DNA from: Diplocarpon mali
Lineage: Eukaryota; Ascomycota; Leotiomycetes; Helotiales; Drepanopezizaceae
Length of the DNA stretch: 64,000 nt
Assembly: GCA_024741835.1 (NCBI GenBank)
Contig: JAENRP010000021.1
Coordinates: 124,001 to 188,000 of the forward strand
Direction: 5' to 3'
This document shows positions 23,231 through 35,000 of the stretch, piece by piece. The notes under the pieces were generated by a model. It searched no databases and was not told the DNA's origin. It worked only from the letters and a program-made list of their open reading frames with translations. The position numbers and the translations under genes are program-made. How positions within the stretch are numbered: the first letter of the stretch is position 1; each line of letters begins with the position of its first letter.

Positions 23231-24760
23231 GGCACAGTTGTTACTCGTAGGCCGGGCCCAGGAGTAGAATCGATCTGCGCTAAAGTCACTTATAGGCCGG
23301 GCCTAGGAGTAGAATCGCCTCTAATAGCGAGTACTTCTATAGAGAGCTTATCGTTGGGTAAGAGCTGCTAGTGGCGTAAAGCTCGTTTCCTGGCCTTAAG
23401 AGGGGTCAGCTCTTAGTCTCGATATAAGAGTATGTTAGCCAGCGTATTCGTTATGCCTATTTAGTATATGATAAGGAAGTTGAAATTAGCGAAGAACTCC
23501 GCCTAGTGAGCCTGCTGGGCTATTAAGTCCTTAGTTGTTATAAAGTACTTAAGGGCCTTATGATCTATATATACGTATACTATTTTCTAGGCCTTAAGTA
23601 GCTCTGCCTTATACTAATAGAACGATTTAAAAATCGCTAGGAGCTCCTTATTATAAATAGGGTAATTCAGCTCAGCGTTATTTATCGTCTTTAAGAAGTA
23701 CCTAATTAGGTAGTAGTTATCGTCTTCTTAGAGTTAGGAGAGTACGCTAGCAACTACGCCGTCGGAGGCGTCGGTCTTAAGCCTTGTCTGCTTTCGAGGG
23801 TGATAGTAGTATAAAATCGGGGTTATTTAAAGGCTTGAGCGCAGAGCTTCCTAAGCTTCCTTATAAGCATTGTTAAAGTTAAAAGGAACGTTTCCTATAA
23901 GAGCTATTAAGGGTCGGCAGATACGACTATAGCCTTGAATAAACCTTTAATAGAAGTTATAAAACCTAAGGAAGCTTTGTATACCGCGTACATTCTTGGT
24001 ATATTTCTACTCTTAAATGATTAAGACTTTATTAAAGTCTACTTTAATTCTGTAAACTTTAATAATAAACCCTAGGAACCTAGTCTTAGTAACCTCGAAC
24101 TCGCTTTTCTTAATATCTATTTAAAGGCCGTGGCATTAGAGAATTCCTAAGATCTTCTTAATATAAATCTTATAGTCAAGGGAGTTTTCTAAGTAGATTA
24201 GAATATCATCTAAGTAGGTAGAGCAGAAATCGTCGAGGTAGTTAAGGAGAATATTATTAATAAACCTTTAAAAGGTGGTAGGCCTATTTGTCAGCCCGAA
24301 TGGTAAAACCTTATATTTGTAGGTCCTATAATACGTGCGAAAGGTAATTAGGTCTTTGGCATCAGCTAATATGCAGATATAGTAGAAGGCTTATTATATA
24401 TCGATTTTTATAAAAACACAAGCTTTCGATATATATGCTATTATCTTATTAATAAAGGGAATCGGGTAGGAGTCTTTCTTTATTAGAGCGTTTAGTTTCC
24501 AGTAATCGACGTATAAACGTAGGGAGCTATTAGCTTTTCTAATAAAGAGGATTAGGGCTGCCTAGGGGGAACTTAAAGCTTTGATGAATCCTTTATATAG
24601 GTTTTTGAAAATATAGCTCTTGACCTTTAAGAGCTATTTGTCGGTAAGGCGGCAGAGGGGTTCGATTGTTAAGTTGTTCTCGCCTATTAGCTCGATTTTA
24701 TAATCTACCCCTAGTCTGGGTTCTGGCAGCTGATCAGAGGCCTAGCGACTAAAGATATTC
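23231..24760 (-). pseudogene. Element A reverse transcriptase and RNase H
   Basis: Minus-strand Gypsy RT and RNase H, reading past stops. The block IDIKKSEFEVTKTRFLGFII (about 24,060-24,115) is the classic end of Gypsy RT (K-x-x-F-x-x-x-x-V-x-F-L-G). RNase H follows to about 23.4 kb. Two copies of the 23-nt palindrome, 45 bp apart, lie at 23243-23265 and 23288-23310. Confidence 0.82.
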
Positions 24761-24899
24761 TTAAACTTAGCGTACTAAGGCAGGAGCTTCTGGTCTATTA
24801 GCTTATTATTGCTCTTATACTTAGCTTGCAGCGCCGAATTAAGGCTAAGGGAGCTAATTTCAGCTTGCCTAACCGATTCTCGGCGATTGATTTCTTAGT

Positions 24900-27260
24900 T
24901 TAGATCGTAAATAGAGCTTACAAATGTGAACTCTTTAGGCGCTGGTTCTTAAGTCTATATAGCTTGTCTTGCCCTAGTTGTAAAGCAGTAGTAGAGGGCG
25001 CCGATTGCTAAGGCTAAGATTAGGCTAATCTGGTAAGCCGGCTTTAGAGTAGCGTTCCTCTTCGCTAGGAGAGGGAGCAGGGGATCTGGTACTCCTAGCA
25101 AGGCCTTCTTTATATAGTTTAGATCTCTTTTCAAGTCTTTGAAGAAACTGCTATCCCTAGGTCTATAAGAGGCCATAGGAGTAGGAATCGAATTAGCATA
25201 TTTCACTCGCGGGCCGGGACCGGGAGTAGGATTCGAGTTCGCAGATTTCACTCGCGGGCCGGGACCGAGAGTAGGATTCGAGTTCGCAGATTTCACTCGC
25301 GGGCCGGGACTAGGAGTGGGATTCGAGGCGCTATTGCTTGCTAGCACTGAGAGCTAGGCTCGAGCCATTCTTAGGTCTTCGTCCTTAGCGTCTATTATAG
25401 CTGCTTAACGATCGACGTCTTGCTAGGCCATTAGGGGTTTTATTAGCTATAAGAGATCGATTAGTATACGTCGATTAAAGTAGGGGACAATAGGCATATC
25501 CTTAGGCTAAGAGATGCTGTTTTTCCCTTTTCCGTAGGATTGTTTAAGGTTATAGTGCTTTAGGAACTTCCTACCGATTAAAACGTCGGTTGCTCCTAAG
25601 CTTATAATTAGGAAAGGGAAGTTTATTCGTCGCCTATCGATTGTAAGGGTAAGTAAGACAGCGAATCGAATGGTTTCTCCCTTAAGGCTATTATAGCTAG
25701 TAGGGGTAATCGGTTTAAGCAGTTTAATGAACTTTACCTTAAGTCTTTAGGAGAGCTAGTATACTAAAGACGTCTTAATAATACTGAAAATATTAGCTCT
25801 ACTATTAATATAGGCAACTGTTTTAATAAATGATCTATTTCGAGCTAGTTCTATAGGAACTAAGAACTAGCGGCCGCCTATTAATAGGCGGGAATCAAAA
25901 TCCAAGTCTTTTTACAAATTGTGACCTATGCTATAGTAGGAGTCTTTGCTATAGCTTAGCAGTTTCCCGACAGCAGGTCGTTTTCCATTTTAACTTCAGC
26001 TACTATAAACTCGCCTTGCTTCTTTGGCTTCGGGCAGTCTATCGCATAGTAACTAAGGGCTCTGCAGTTGTAGCAGAGACTAGATAACGGCTTTAGGCTA
26101 GCAGACCTTTCTTAGTAAGTCGCCAGCGAGGGGGAATGAGTATAGGGAGCTAGAGAGGTAGCTATAGCAGTAGGTCTCTATGACTCCCTTTTTAATATGC
26201 TAAGGACGCGGTCCTTCGCAAGAGAGAACGCGATAGCAGGGGCGACTCATCGAGCGTTATAGGCCTCTTTTTACTTGATATTACAGGCCTCGCGGTCCGC
26301 AATAGCTAAGAACTCATTTAAAGTAGTATAATCATTATTCATTTTATACTTCTCTATTCAAAGGTCGTTCTTTAAGGCTAGGAAGACCTTTTTATAGACA
26401 TTATCAAACTAGCGAGACTGATCGATCTTTCTAGCTATAGTAAGGGTAATGAACTTAGATCGGAACTCGTTATATAATAATAAACCTATAGTTAGCCTGC
26501 TATATTTAAGCTTAGCGGACTGAATATAGTTATAGTTAAAGAACCTTTAATCTAAGACCCTAAGGATATTGGCAGCGCATATAAACTTATTAGCAAAGAT
26601 AGGATCTATATATTATAAGATTAGGTTCTAAGCTTTACCTATTATACACTTAAAGTAGGCAGTGATCTAGTCCTCTCCTAAAGTAAAGTTGCTTAAGTAC
26701 TCTTAAATAAATACCTTTATAGCCATCTTCCAGGCATTATAAGTGATTTCGCCCTAGTGGTTGCTAAAATGGGTTTAAAGGTACTTGATTCAATAGGGGT
26801 TGACGGCTAAGACTAAAGGTCTGATAATTAAAAGGTAATAGTCTAGGGGAGGCAGCAAGTCGGCGGTAAGGGACTGAGTGTTCCAAGGGCTAGCACTTAG
26901 GGAAGAAGGGGCAGCAGTATTGTTTTAGAAAGCGGCAGCTACAGCAGCGCTGACAAGGTTTGCGATTTCAGCCTGCTAGGCAGCTAAAAAGAGAGGGGCT
27001 AATATAGTAAGGGTAGACGTCGGTTCTTCCTTGACTTCAATCGACGGAAGGGGAGTATTTCGAGAATCTACTTGCGGTCCGGGACTGAGAGTGAAATCTG
27101 TACTAGGGGAGGTAGCTTCCTAAGTAGGCTTAGGAGGGGGAATATCTCTAGGACCGGGGTTGGCAGTAAGGCCTGGAGAACTGGTGGCAGTGAGGCCCGG
27201 TAGAGGTGCGGTTAACCTTTCACTCCTCCTAGGTAGCATAAGATTAGAGGTCATAAGTAT
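24900..27260 (-). pseudogene. Element A gag, zinc knuckle and protease region
   Basis: On the minus strand: gag from about 27.2 kb, a zinc knuckle at about 26,040-26,100 reading LCYNCRALSYYAIDCPKPKK (C-x2-C-x4-Y-x4-C, with the His codon changed to Tyr, a C-to-T effect), then the protease region, then a preserved 130-codon frame (24955-25347). That frame opens with three copies of a 15-residue repeat (PTPGPGPRVKSANSN) encoded by a 45-bp tandem array, then PMASYRPRDSSFFKDLKRD and a hydrophobic stretch LILALAIGALYYCF that could be a membrane segment. Confidence 0.75.
25205..25317. repeat. 45-bp tandem array carrying the 23-nt palindrome
   Basis: Three 23-nt copies at 25205-25227, 25250-25272 and 25295-25317, exactly 45 bp apart. 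Between them lies a conserved 22-bp spacer around ATTCGAGTTCGCAGATTT. On the minus strand each unit encodes PTPGPGPRVKSANSN or a close variant. The first copy has matching bases at 18 of 22 palindromic positions. Confidence 0.9.
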
Positions 27261-27299
27261 TAACTCTCTCTATATTATCTAGTTTAATCTAGAGGGACC

Positions 27300-28240
27300 T
27301 AATGCTAAATAGTAACCTATTCAAAAGAAGGAAGATCAGTATAGGCAGAGCTGTGTATATTCTTAAAGCCTTCTAGTAGAGTATGTATTAAGGTATCGTA
27401 GGTTTATAGATCTTAAGAAAGAAGGTTTTACTTTGGGATTACGTCTCTTTACTAATCAGGAGTTGCAATAAGGTTGCCTGAGGGTATAGTGCAAATCTAG
27501 GGAAGTAGGGTCCAGGGATCTAAAGCTTATTACTCTACCAAAGTTGACCTAGTCTCTAACGGTATAGTATAACCTACTAAGGCTGACCAAGTCTTTACGT
27601 ATATATATAGGTATAGGTCCCCTAGTTTGTACCTAAGTGTTTCGAAGGAAGGAGTGAGGGGCTTCGAAGAGTGTGAGGAGAGTTGTCGACGAGTATATTA
27701 TCGACGAGTATAAGAAGGTCGACGACTTATTTGTAAGGAGGGGTCTTCGAGGAGTCGAGTTATATTCGAGGCTTTCGCAGAAGAGGGGGAGTATCGAAGA
27801 GTATAAGGAGAGTTGTCAACGAGTATATTATCGATAAGTATAAGGTTGATAAAAAGAGTAATATAGAGTATTTGTAAGGGAGGGAGAGAGTTAGGAAGAG
27901 AAAAGTTATTATACTGCTTTAGGCAATAGCCTATACTAGCAAAGCGAGGGCATAGTGAATAATTTTTTTCGAATTGAACTTAAAGGTGAATCTCTATTTG
28001 CAAAATAGAGGAGGAGGTAAGGGGTCGAAAAAACGAGCTAATCTCGTATTCAAAGGTTATTTAGCTTTCTTTGAAAACTAGATTAGTAAGATGATCTAGG
28101 CGCTACGTACGAGTTGCTTAAGGCAGTTCGTAGTAGAAGTCGAAATCGAGAGATCGAGTTGCTTAAGGCAGTTCGAAATGACGATTCTAAAGGTGGTAGA
28201 TATTAAGCTTCTTAGCAGAGGTTAAGTTGATCTTTTCTTA
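27300..28240 (-). other. Element A 5' leader, with a duplicated 51-bp block
   Basis: Untranslated region between the 5' LTR and gag. Contains a direct repeat: about 27,663-27,713 and 27,794-27,844 (both starting TCGAAGAGTRTRAGGAGAGT and containing GAGTATATTATCGA). No gene is supported. Confidence 0.6.
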
Positions 28241-28495
28241 TATTACGACTCGCTCTTAAGCGTGCAAAAGGCGAGAATCGAATAACGCTAACTGTATTAC
28301 CCTAAGAGGTACGCTATATAATTGAGAAGAAAAGATAAAGAAGAAGAGAGAGTCTCTAGTAGAGCTCCTCCAGAATAAGTACAGGTGCATCACTAGCGCG
28401 CACGTAATCTAGCCACCTTGCTACCTTAGCGGGCACCTGACTTCGTGCACCTGACCAACATGTGACATAACCGTATACGTAATGCGGCCGTAACA
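28241..28495 (-). repeat. Element A 5' LTR
   Basis: 255 bp; inner left part A/T-shifted, outer right part retains C/G (ends GCGGCCGTAACA). Confidence 0.94.
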
Positions 28496-28500
28496 ACCAA

Positions 28501-29956
28501 TAGGTTATCAATCAGCAGGTATACTTAATATACTTAAGCTAAGAGAAAGGGGTTATTAGTTTAGCTTAATAGTATCACTATCGAGTAGTATACCTTGCGA
28601 ATCTCTAGGTATATAGAGCTTTAAGGACAGCTCCCCCCTATTTTAAGATTCGTCGAACTTAACTATTAAAGATATGATTACTCACCTTAGATCTAGCGTA
28701 TATATTATCTATTACTTTATTATCTATTTAATATACTTAATAAATATATATTCTCTACTTTAATCTATTAGCTTCTTACTCTTTATACCTATAGGCTAGG
28801 ACTTTAGGCTGATATAGGAGTAGTAGACACTTCTAAAGACGCAGATATAGTCCAGGCTTAGTTTCTATTCGAAATATACCTTATATAGCAATATTTAAGT
28901 ACTATTAACTATTAGTCTATTACCTATTCTATTTCGCAAGTATACATTTACTTTAACCGCAAGGTCCTAGAATTCTAATAATAGGTTAGCATCTTGCAAT
29001 AGAGCGCAATAGTCAGTCTCTACTTGCTAAATGCTTCACTTAGCAATACTATTTTAATAAGAACCTTTATATATTATAGTTAGTTTATAACAAACTCCTT
29101 ATTTTACCTATTTATTAAGCTTTACCCTAATCTCTAATATATTATCAAACTTAATAGCTATTAGCTTTAACTAGGTTTAGCATTCCTCTATCACTTTCCA
29201 AGTTTCTAGCTTTTCTATAAGCTTAGATTTAGTCCTAGCGTAAATAGTCTATATCTGCTAAGTAGAGTTATCTACTATTTAAGAAAACCAATTATTTCCT
29301 TTAATCGAAGTTATAAATAGTCTAGTAGTATTAATAGATATTAGTGCTAGTATCGAATCTTTTTATAAACTAAGCTTAATTCGCATCCGATTTCGAAGTT
29401 TTATCAGCTTGCAAATTCGGCATACTAAGCGATCCTTTAGTACTTAAATCTTCCGTTTTAGAGTTAAGACCTTATATAAGCCCCTTAATTTCTTTAGCCT
29501 TAGATATGCAAATCTTTTATATATTAGCTAATACCTTAATAGGCTTTCGGCTTCTAATAGCTTTAATAGCCTATTATCAGTCGATACTTTATTATTAGCA
29601 GCTAGAAAGGACTAGTAATAGTAGTTTAAGGTTTTACCGTTTTCTAATTGCAAGCCTAGCTTAAGAATCGTTTTTAATAAAACCGCAAGATCTACTCGCG
29701 GTCCTAGCTTAAAAGTCGATTTCCTAGAAATAGCAAGATCTACTTACAGTCCTAGCCTAAGAGTTATTATTAGCGAATTTGCAGAATCCACTTATAGTCC
29801 TAGCCTAAGAGTCATTTCTACTAAATTCACTTATAATCCCAGCTTAAGAGTTATCTTTAAGGATATCTTACAATTTACTTATAGTCCTAGCTCAAAAGTC
29901 ATTTTTGCGAATTTTACTCGCAATCCTAGCTTAAGAGTCTATCTATTCTCCTTATC
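28501..29956 (-). pseudogene. Copia-1 integrase region, RIP-broken
   Basis: Minus-strand homologue of about 51.2-52.75 kb in Copia-2: integrase core, then the HHCC zinc finger (GAG-pre-integrase). From about 29,660 to 29,940 runs a degenerate array of the 23-nt palindrome, the counterpart of the array in Copia-2. Cut at its right end by element B. Confidence 0.82.
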
Positions 29957-29961
29957 CTTGC

Positions 29962-30255
29962 TATGACGGTGGAAGCAAGGCATAAGTCGATAAAGTCACT
30001 GAGATCAAGGCTGCCAAATCGTATAGAATTCAAAGCTAAGGAGTATATATAAAGTAGGGAGCCTTCCTTTTAATATGCTCTCCTTAGCTTACGACTCTTA
30101 GAAGTCGATTTCTATTAATAAGTCATATTCTATCTACTAAAGGAAAGGTATAGTAAAGGTGCGGCGTATTTATTACATTAGTCTATTTCGCCTCTGTTTC
30201 TACTTAGATAGTTCTTATGCTTTTATCGCAACTATAGTATAACTATGCTATAATA
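29962..30255 (-). repeat. Element B 3' LTR
   Basis: 294 bp; outer left part retains C/G, inner right part A/T-shifted relative to the partner at 37736-38029. Confidence 0.93.
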
Positions 30256-31750
30256 TCACCCTCCTCCTTTTAAGAAGCGAGGTGCCTTTATCTTAACCTA
30301 TTCTTAGATAAAGTTATATATAATCCTATTTTTAGCCCTATTAATAAAGCCTTTTATCTTTTCGTTTATCGGATCACCTTTAGTACAGATAGTCTTAATA
30401 GCAGTCTCGACTAATTCGTTTAGGTTATTAAACGCGCTAATGAGCTTTCTATTATATAGATCCTTAAGATCGCATTATTATTATTGGTTTTCGCATATCT
30501 ATTCTGGCTAATCTATCTAGTTTGACTTCTATTATTTAATAAGGGTGCTGGCGGTAGTAGTAGGAGTAGCCTTCCTCTTTTGTATAATAGCATAAGTGGC
30601 GACTTGCTATTATAGCTTATCGTTCTTGTCTTGCAATATCTTAAGCTTTAATGCGTCCTTTTTTACTTTAGCTTATAGGGTTTTCAATTTGCGCGATTAT
30701 TTATTAAGGTTATTATAAAGGCGATTAAACTCGACTACCTTAAATAGTATAACGAAGACTATATAGCTACCTTATATAAAAGTTCCTCCTTTAGCCTCGA
30801 TCTTTGCAACTACTTTATTAATATTAATAAGCAGGCGTTCCTTGCTCTGCGCAGTTTTTATAACTGTCTTTTAAATGTGCTGTTTAAAGGCTTTGAATCT
30901 AGTAGGCCTTAGGTTGACCTATATCTCGCCTTAGTCAAAGATATTTTAGTATAGCTATCTTTAAAGGTTATTCCTTAAGAGTCTTAACTTGCTAGGTTAT
31001 AACTCTCTAATTATTATACTGTCTTTCCTTTTTATTAATATGCTATCCCTCTTTATTTTAATAGGCGTAGGTCGGTCATCTTTATCGTTTTTGTTCTTTA
31101 ACTTATTGCGGAGTTAGTTAAAAGGGACCTTCTTACTAAGGGTAGCGCTATTTCTAAATGGGAAGGGGGTCGGGGTCGGCGTTAGCAAGGCGGTAGGTTT
31201 ATTGTCTTCGTCTATAAATAAGAGGGGCGTTAGTAATAGCAAGGCTATAGGTTTATTATCTTTATCGCTCTCGGATTCGCTATTTGTATCACTTATAGCT
31301 AAAGGGGAAGAGGTGTTTCTAGCTAGCCTAGTTAGTATTATAAGTTGGTTGTCTATTAGCCGTTAGGCAAGGGCAGCCTATATAAGGTCCTCCTCTATTA
31401 AGAAGGCTATAGTATTATTAATACCGATTATAGAATCGTCTTATATATTAAGGGAGTCGATAGGCGCGATAGCAGGCGTAGTAGTCTTATTATTAAAGGG
31501 AAGGGGGTTGTTTATTAGTTCGCTTATAGTAATAGTTGGCCAAGTAGTTTAGTTTGATAATATAATATATGGCAGTAGAGTAGTAGGTTAAAAGAGCGAG
31601 TTGATTAATTTATAAAAGCAAAGCGAAAGTGGTAGGAAGGAGAAGTATTTATAAGGAAATAGATCTAGGCAAAAGTACTAGTATAGAACTAAGAATAAAG
31701 GAATAGAATAGTAAAGAATAGCAAGTAGTAAGGCGGTGAATCATAAGAAT
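30256..31750 (-). pseudogene. Element B extra 3' frame, coiled-coil-like, unknown
   Basis: Between the chromodomain and the 3' LTR on the minus strand, reading past stops, there is a long protein-like frame. At about 30,560-30,740 it reads VEFNRLYNNLNKQSRKLKTL, then QAKVKKDALKLKILQDKNDK: evenly spaced Leu/Ile with Lys/Asn between, as in a coiled coil. Further along: NRKLISAFNNLNELVETAIK. No known retroelement domain is recognised. It may be an accessory protein or a C-terminal extension of pol. Elements A and D do not show an obvious counterpart on this strand. Confidence 0.5.
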
Positions 31751-31799
31751 AGTTTAAAGGGAGGGTGGTCTTTATTATATGTTCTAAATAGGTGTATTA

Positions 31800-33560
31800 G
31801 CGTCCAGCGCTTTATTCCTAGTCTCTATTAAAGTTAAATTATTATTAGAGTATCTACTATTATTGCTAATACATTTGGTAATGACCTTTGTTCTTAAGGG
31901 CATTATCTAATAAGTAGTTTAGGTCGAGTTCATCTTTAAAGGCGGCTTTTAACTAGGTCTGCAATCTCGCTAAGGGCCTAGGGGCATTAAGGTAGTTGGA
32001 GTAGAACTTCTTAAATAGTATAGCCGCGTTCTTAAAGTTGCTAATAGGGTACTATTGATTATTAGGATCCTATCCTACTTAGCTGACTTTATAATAGAGT
32101 TGCTTTTACTATATATCAAATATTAAGATTTAATCAATTTCCTATTTTAAATAGGTATTAATAATAATAGGTTCTACTAGCAGGTTGATTTACTTAGGCA
32201 AAGGGTTATTAGCGGCTTTCCTTAGTCTATTAGCATAAAAGACGTTATATATTTGATAGGATAGGAGTAGGTCTACCTTATAAGAGTAGTAGACTAGACT
32301 AATGATTTTAAAAGGGCCTATAATAGGGAAGTCGAGCTTATCAAATGGTCGGTCTATTTTCTAAGCTCTCTTTATAATATATACCAGGTCTCTTAAGCCG
32401 AAGTCGGGTTGGTATTGCTTTTTATTTACTTATTTAGATTATCTCTCTTAAGCTGCTAGTATAGATTCTTAGGCAAACTAAACTACTTTATCGATTCTTC
32501 TGGCTTATGCTTGCGCTTTTTTCTTATTTAGCTTCTTTTAAGGGTTTAAATGCTTAGTAGTATAAGTAGTCTAATTAAAATCCAAGCGGGGTTTGTAGCT
32601 ATAATCGACTATAAAAGGAGAGAGGCCAGTTGACTCATTTAGGCAAGCGGCGCTAGTAGCATCTATAGCAAGGAATAAGTCGGCCTAATTATCTTAGAAG
32701 TAGTTAATAAAAGGGCGTAGTTATATATCGATTATTTAATTAATAATCTTAGTCTATCTGTCTATTTAAGCGTATTTAAAGGTCGATAGCTAGAGCTTAA
32801 CTTGCGCTAGCGTCGATAGCTTATTTATAAAGTCGGAGATAAACTAAGGTCCTTAGTCGCTGGTAATAGTAAGAGGGCTCCTTCTAAACCTTTAGATATA
32901 TTAGTAAAATAGGAAGGCGGCGGTCCGCGCAGTAGCCTTCTTTATTATTAGTAGGCAAATATGCCGCTTAGAAAGTCGGTTAACTATAATAAATATAGTA
33001 TTGCAGCTATTGCTAGTTGATCTAAGAGTATGGAAGTCTATAGATAGGTCGTCCTATATATACAAGGAGATAGGCAATAGTTTAAAGAGTCTTAGCGTCT
33101 TATCTTAAGGTTTATATAAACGTCGGCAGTTATAATAGTTAGCAATATACCTCTTTATATTATAGCGGTACATAGGCTATTAGTAGTAGTATTAAAGGAA
33201 TTATATAGTCTTAGTTCTATTAAGGTAAGCTATCGATATGCTATTATAGATTTGGTAGAGTAGGTAGGTGCGGAGATTATCCGGTTCTTTAAGAACTACT
33301 AGCCTTCTATTATATAAGAGTAGTCTGTCCTTTAATAAGGTCTAAGGAGTCTCTTTTCTAGTAGCTTTCTCTTACTCTAGTTATAGTAATTTATAAGTTC
33401 GGTTAGCGTTAAGGACTTCTTTTATTATTTGGAAATTGTTAATAGAAGAGTATTCCTTAGGTATTATAGGGTCGACTAAAGCTATTATAAGACGATCCTA
33501 AATAATATAGGTTAGGTTAAGAAGCTAATAGGTTCTCTTAGCTTCTCTTGCGGCTTTTTA
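31800..33560 (-). pseudogene. Element B integrase and chromodomain
   Basis: Chromodomain at about 31,920-32,150 on the minus strand: ILIFDI..K.LYYKVSQVGQ, then DPNNQQYPISNFKNA and LFKKFYSNYLNAPRP, the fungal chromovirus type. Integrase core: TDRQTKIINQIIEQYLRPFI, then NYFQDNQADLFLAIDATSAA and ESTGLSPFIVDYSYKPRLDF, at about 32,550-32,790. RIP-broken. Confidence 0.85.
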
Positions 33561-35000
33561 AGTAGGCGTAAGTTCGTCTTTTTATAATAGTATATTAGCT
33601 ATTATATTCTCCTTTTTAAAGCGATAGGTAATCTAGTAATTGTATCTTAAGAGTATATTTATCTATCGGATTTATTATTTATTAAGGAGTTTTTTAGTTT
33701 TAAAGTACTTTAGAGCCTTATGATCGGTAATCACTAAGAAGCTTGATATACTTTGCAACTCTACGTCCTATTCTTTTAAAGCTAGTATAACTACTAGCAT
33801 CTCTTTATTATAGATTTTATAATATGATTCCGCATTCTACAATCCTTTAAAAAAGAAGGCGATAGGGTGCTATTATTTATTATCCTTATCTTTTTAGCTA
33901 AGTACTTTAGCTGCTGCTAAGTCTAAGTAGTCAGTCTTAATCCTTATTAGTTGGTGGTTTTTAAAGTATAGTAAGGTAGGCGCGTTTAGTAGCTACTTCT
34001 TTAATTGTTCGAACATATCTTATTATTCCTTAGTTAAGACGAATGTTAGGCTGGTCTCCTTTATTATTAGCTAATTGAAGGAGCGTATAATTCGACTATA
34101 GGCTTTAATAAATCTCTAGTAGAAGTTGTAGAATCCTAAGAACGATTGCACTTATTTCTTTATTAATAAGAGGGTCTATTCTTTAATAACCTTGACTTTA
34201 GCAAGGTCGACCTATACTCCTTAGTTAGTAATAATAAACCCTAGGAATCTGGTGCTAGTAACTTCGAATTCGCACTTCTTAATATCGACCTATAGGCCAG
34301 CCTCGCATAGTCTTTCCAAGACCTATTTAATATATTATTAATGCTCTTCCTTAGTTTTTAAGAAGATTAAGATATTATTAATATATATAGAGTAGAAGTT
34401 GTTTAAGTATTCTATTAGAATAGTATTAATATATTACTAGAAGGTAGCTAAGCTATTACATAGTCTAAAGGGAAGTACTACTAGTTTAAAAGAGCTATAC
34501 CTTATCTTAAAGGCTACTTACATTATAAAGTCAAGGTCTATTAGGATATAATAGAATGTATAGTAGATATTAAGCTTTATAAAGAGCGCCGCATTCTTAA
34601 GTCGGTCGAGGGTTTTCGTAATTAAAGGGAGAGGGTACTAGTCTTTTTTAATAAGTCTATTTAACTTTTAATAGTTAATATAAAACCGCAGGCCGCCTTT
34701 AGGTTTCTTTATAAATAAGATAGGCGATAAGAAGGCAGCATTAGACGGTTATATAAATCCTTTCTTTAGATTGTCTATAAGGTATTCCCTTATCTTCTTA
34801 AGTTTAGGCTTACTTATTTTATATAAGTAGGCGGTTTTTATTATTAGTAGTAGTCCTTCGAATTCGATCTTATAATTAATTAGCTATAATAGAAGTAGCG
34901 TATTCGCAGCGCTTTTAAAGAAGCATATAGCTAGGTTGTAAAGGAAGGGTAGTAACTTAGCGCGTAACTCGTAGGCCTCTTAAGGTCCTAGAGCATTATA
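33561..35000 (-). pseudogene. Element B reverse transcriptase and RNase H
   Basis: Gypsy RT on the minus strand with the end block KKCEFEVTSTRFLGFIIT (about 34,230-34,290), matching the equivalent block of element A, followed by RNase H to about 33.6 kb. Stops at Trp/Gln positions. Confidence 0.8.

Larger units (their letters stand above)
21331..28495 (-). mobile_element. Element A: Gypsy chromovirus nested in Copia-1
   Basis: 7,165 bp. LTRs of 255 bp (21331-21585, 28241-28495) with TG..CA ends (TGTTACG...CGTAACA) and a perfect ACCAA duplication (21326-21330 and 28496-28500). Minus-strand order: gag with zinc knuckle, protease, RT, RNase H, integrase, C-terminal chromodomain, polypurine tract (AAGGGGGAGGGTAG), 3' LTR. 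RIP-type stops throughout. Confidence 0.95.

Noticed and set aside
25205..25317. CRISPR-like array (regular repeats with spacers)
   Set aside because: Eukaryotic DNA, near-identical 'spacers', repeats part of a coding tandem unit, and the same motif dispersed singly elsewhere.
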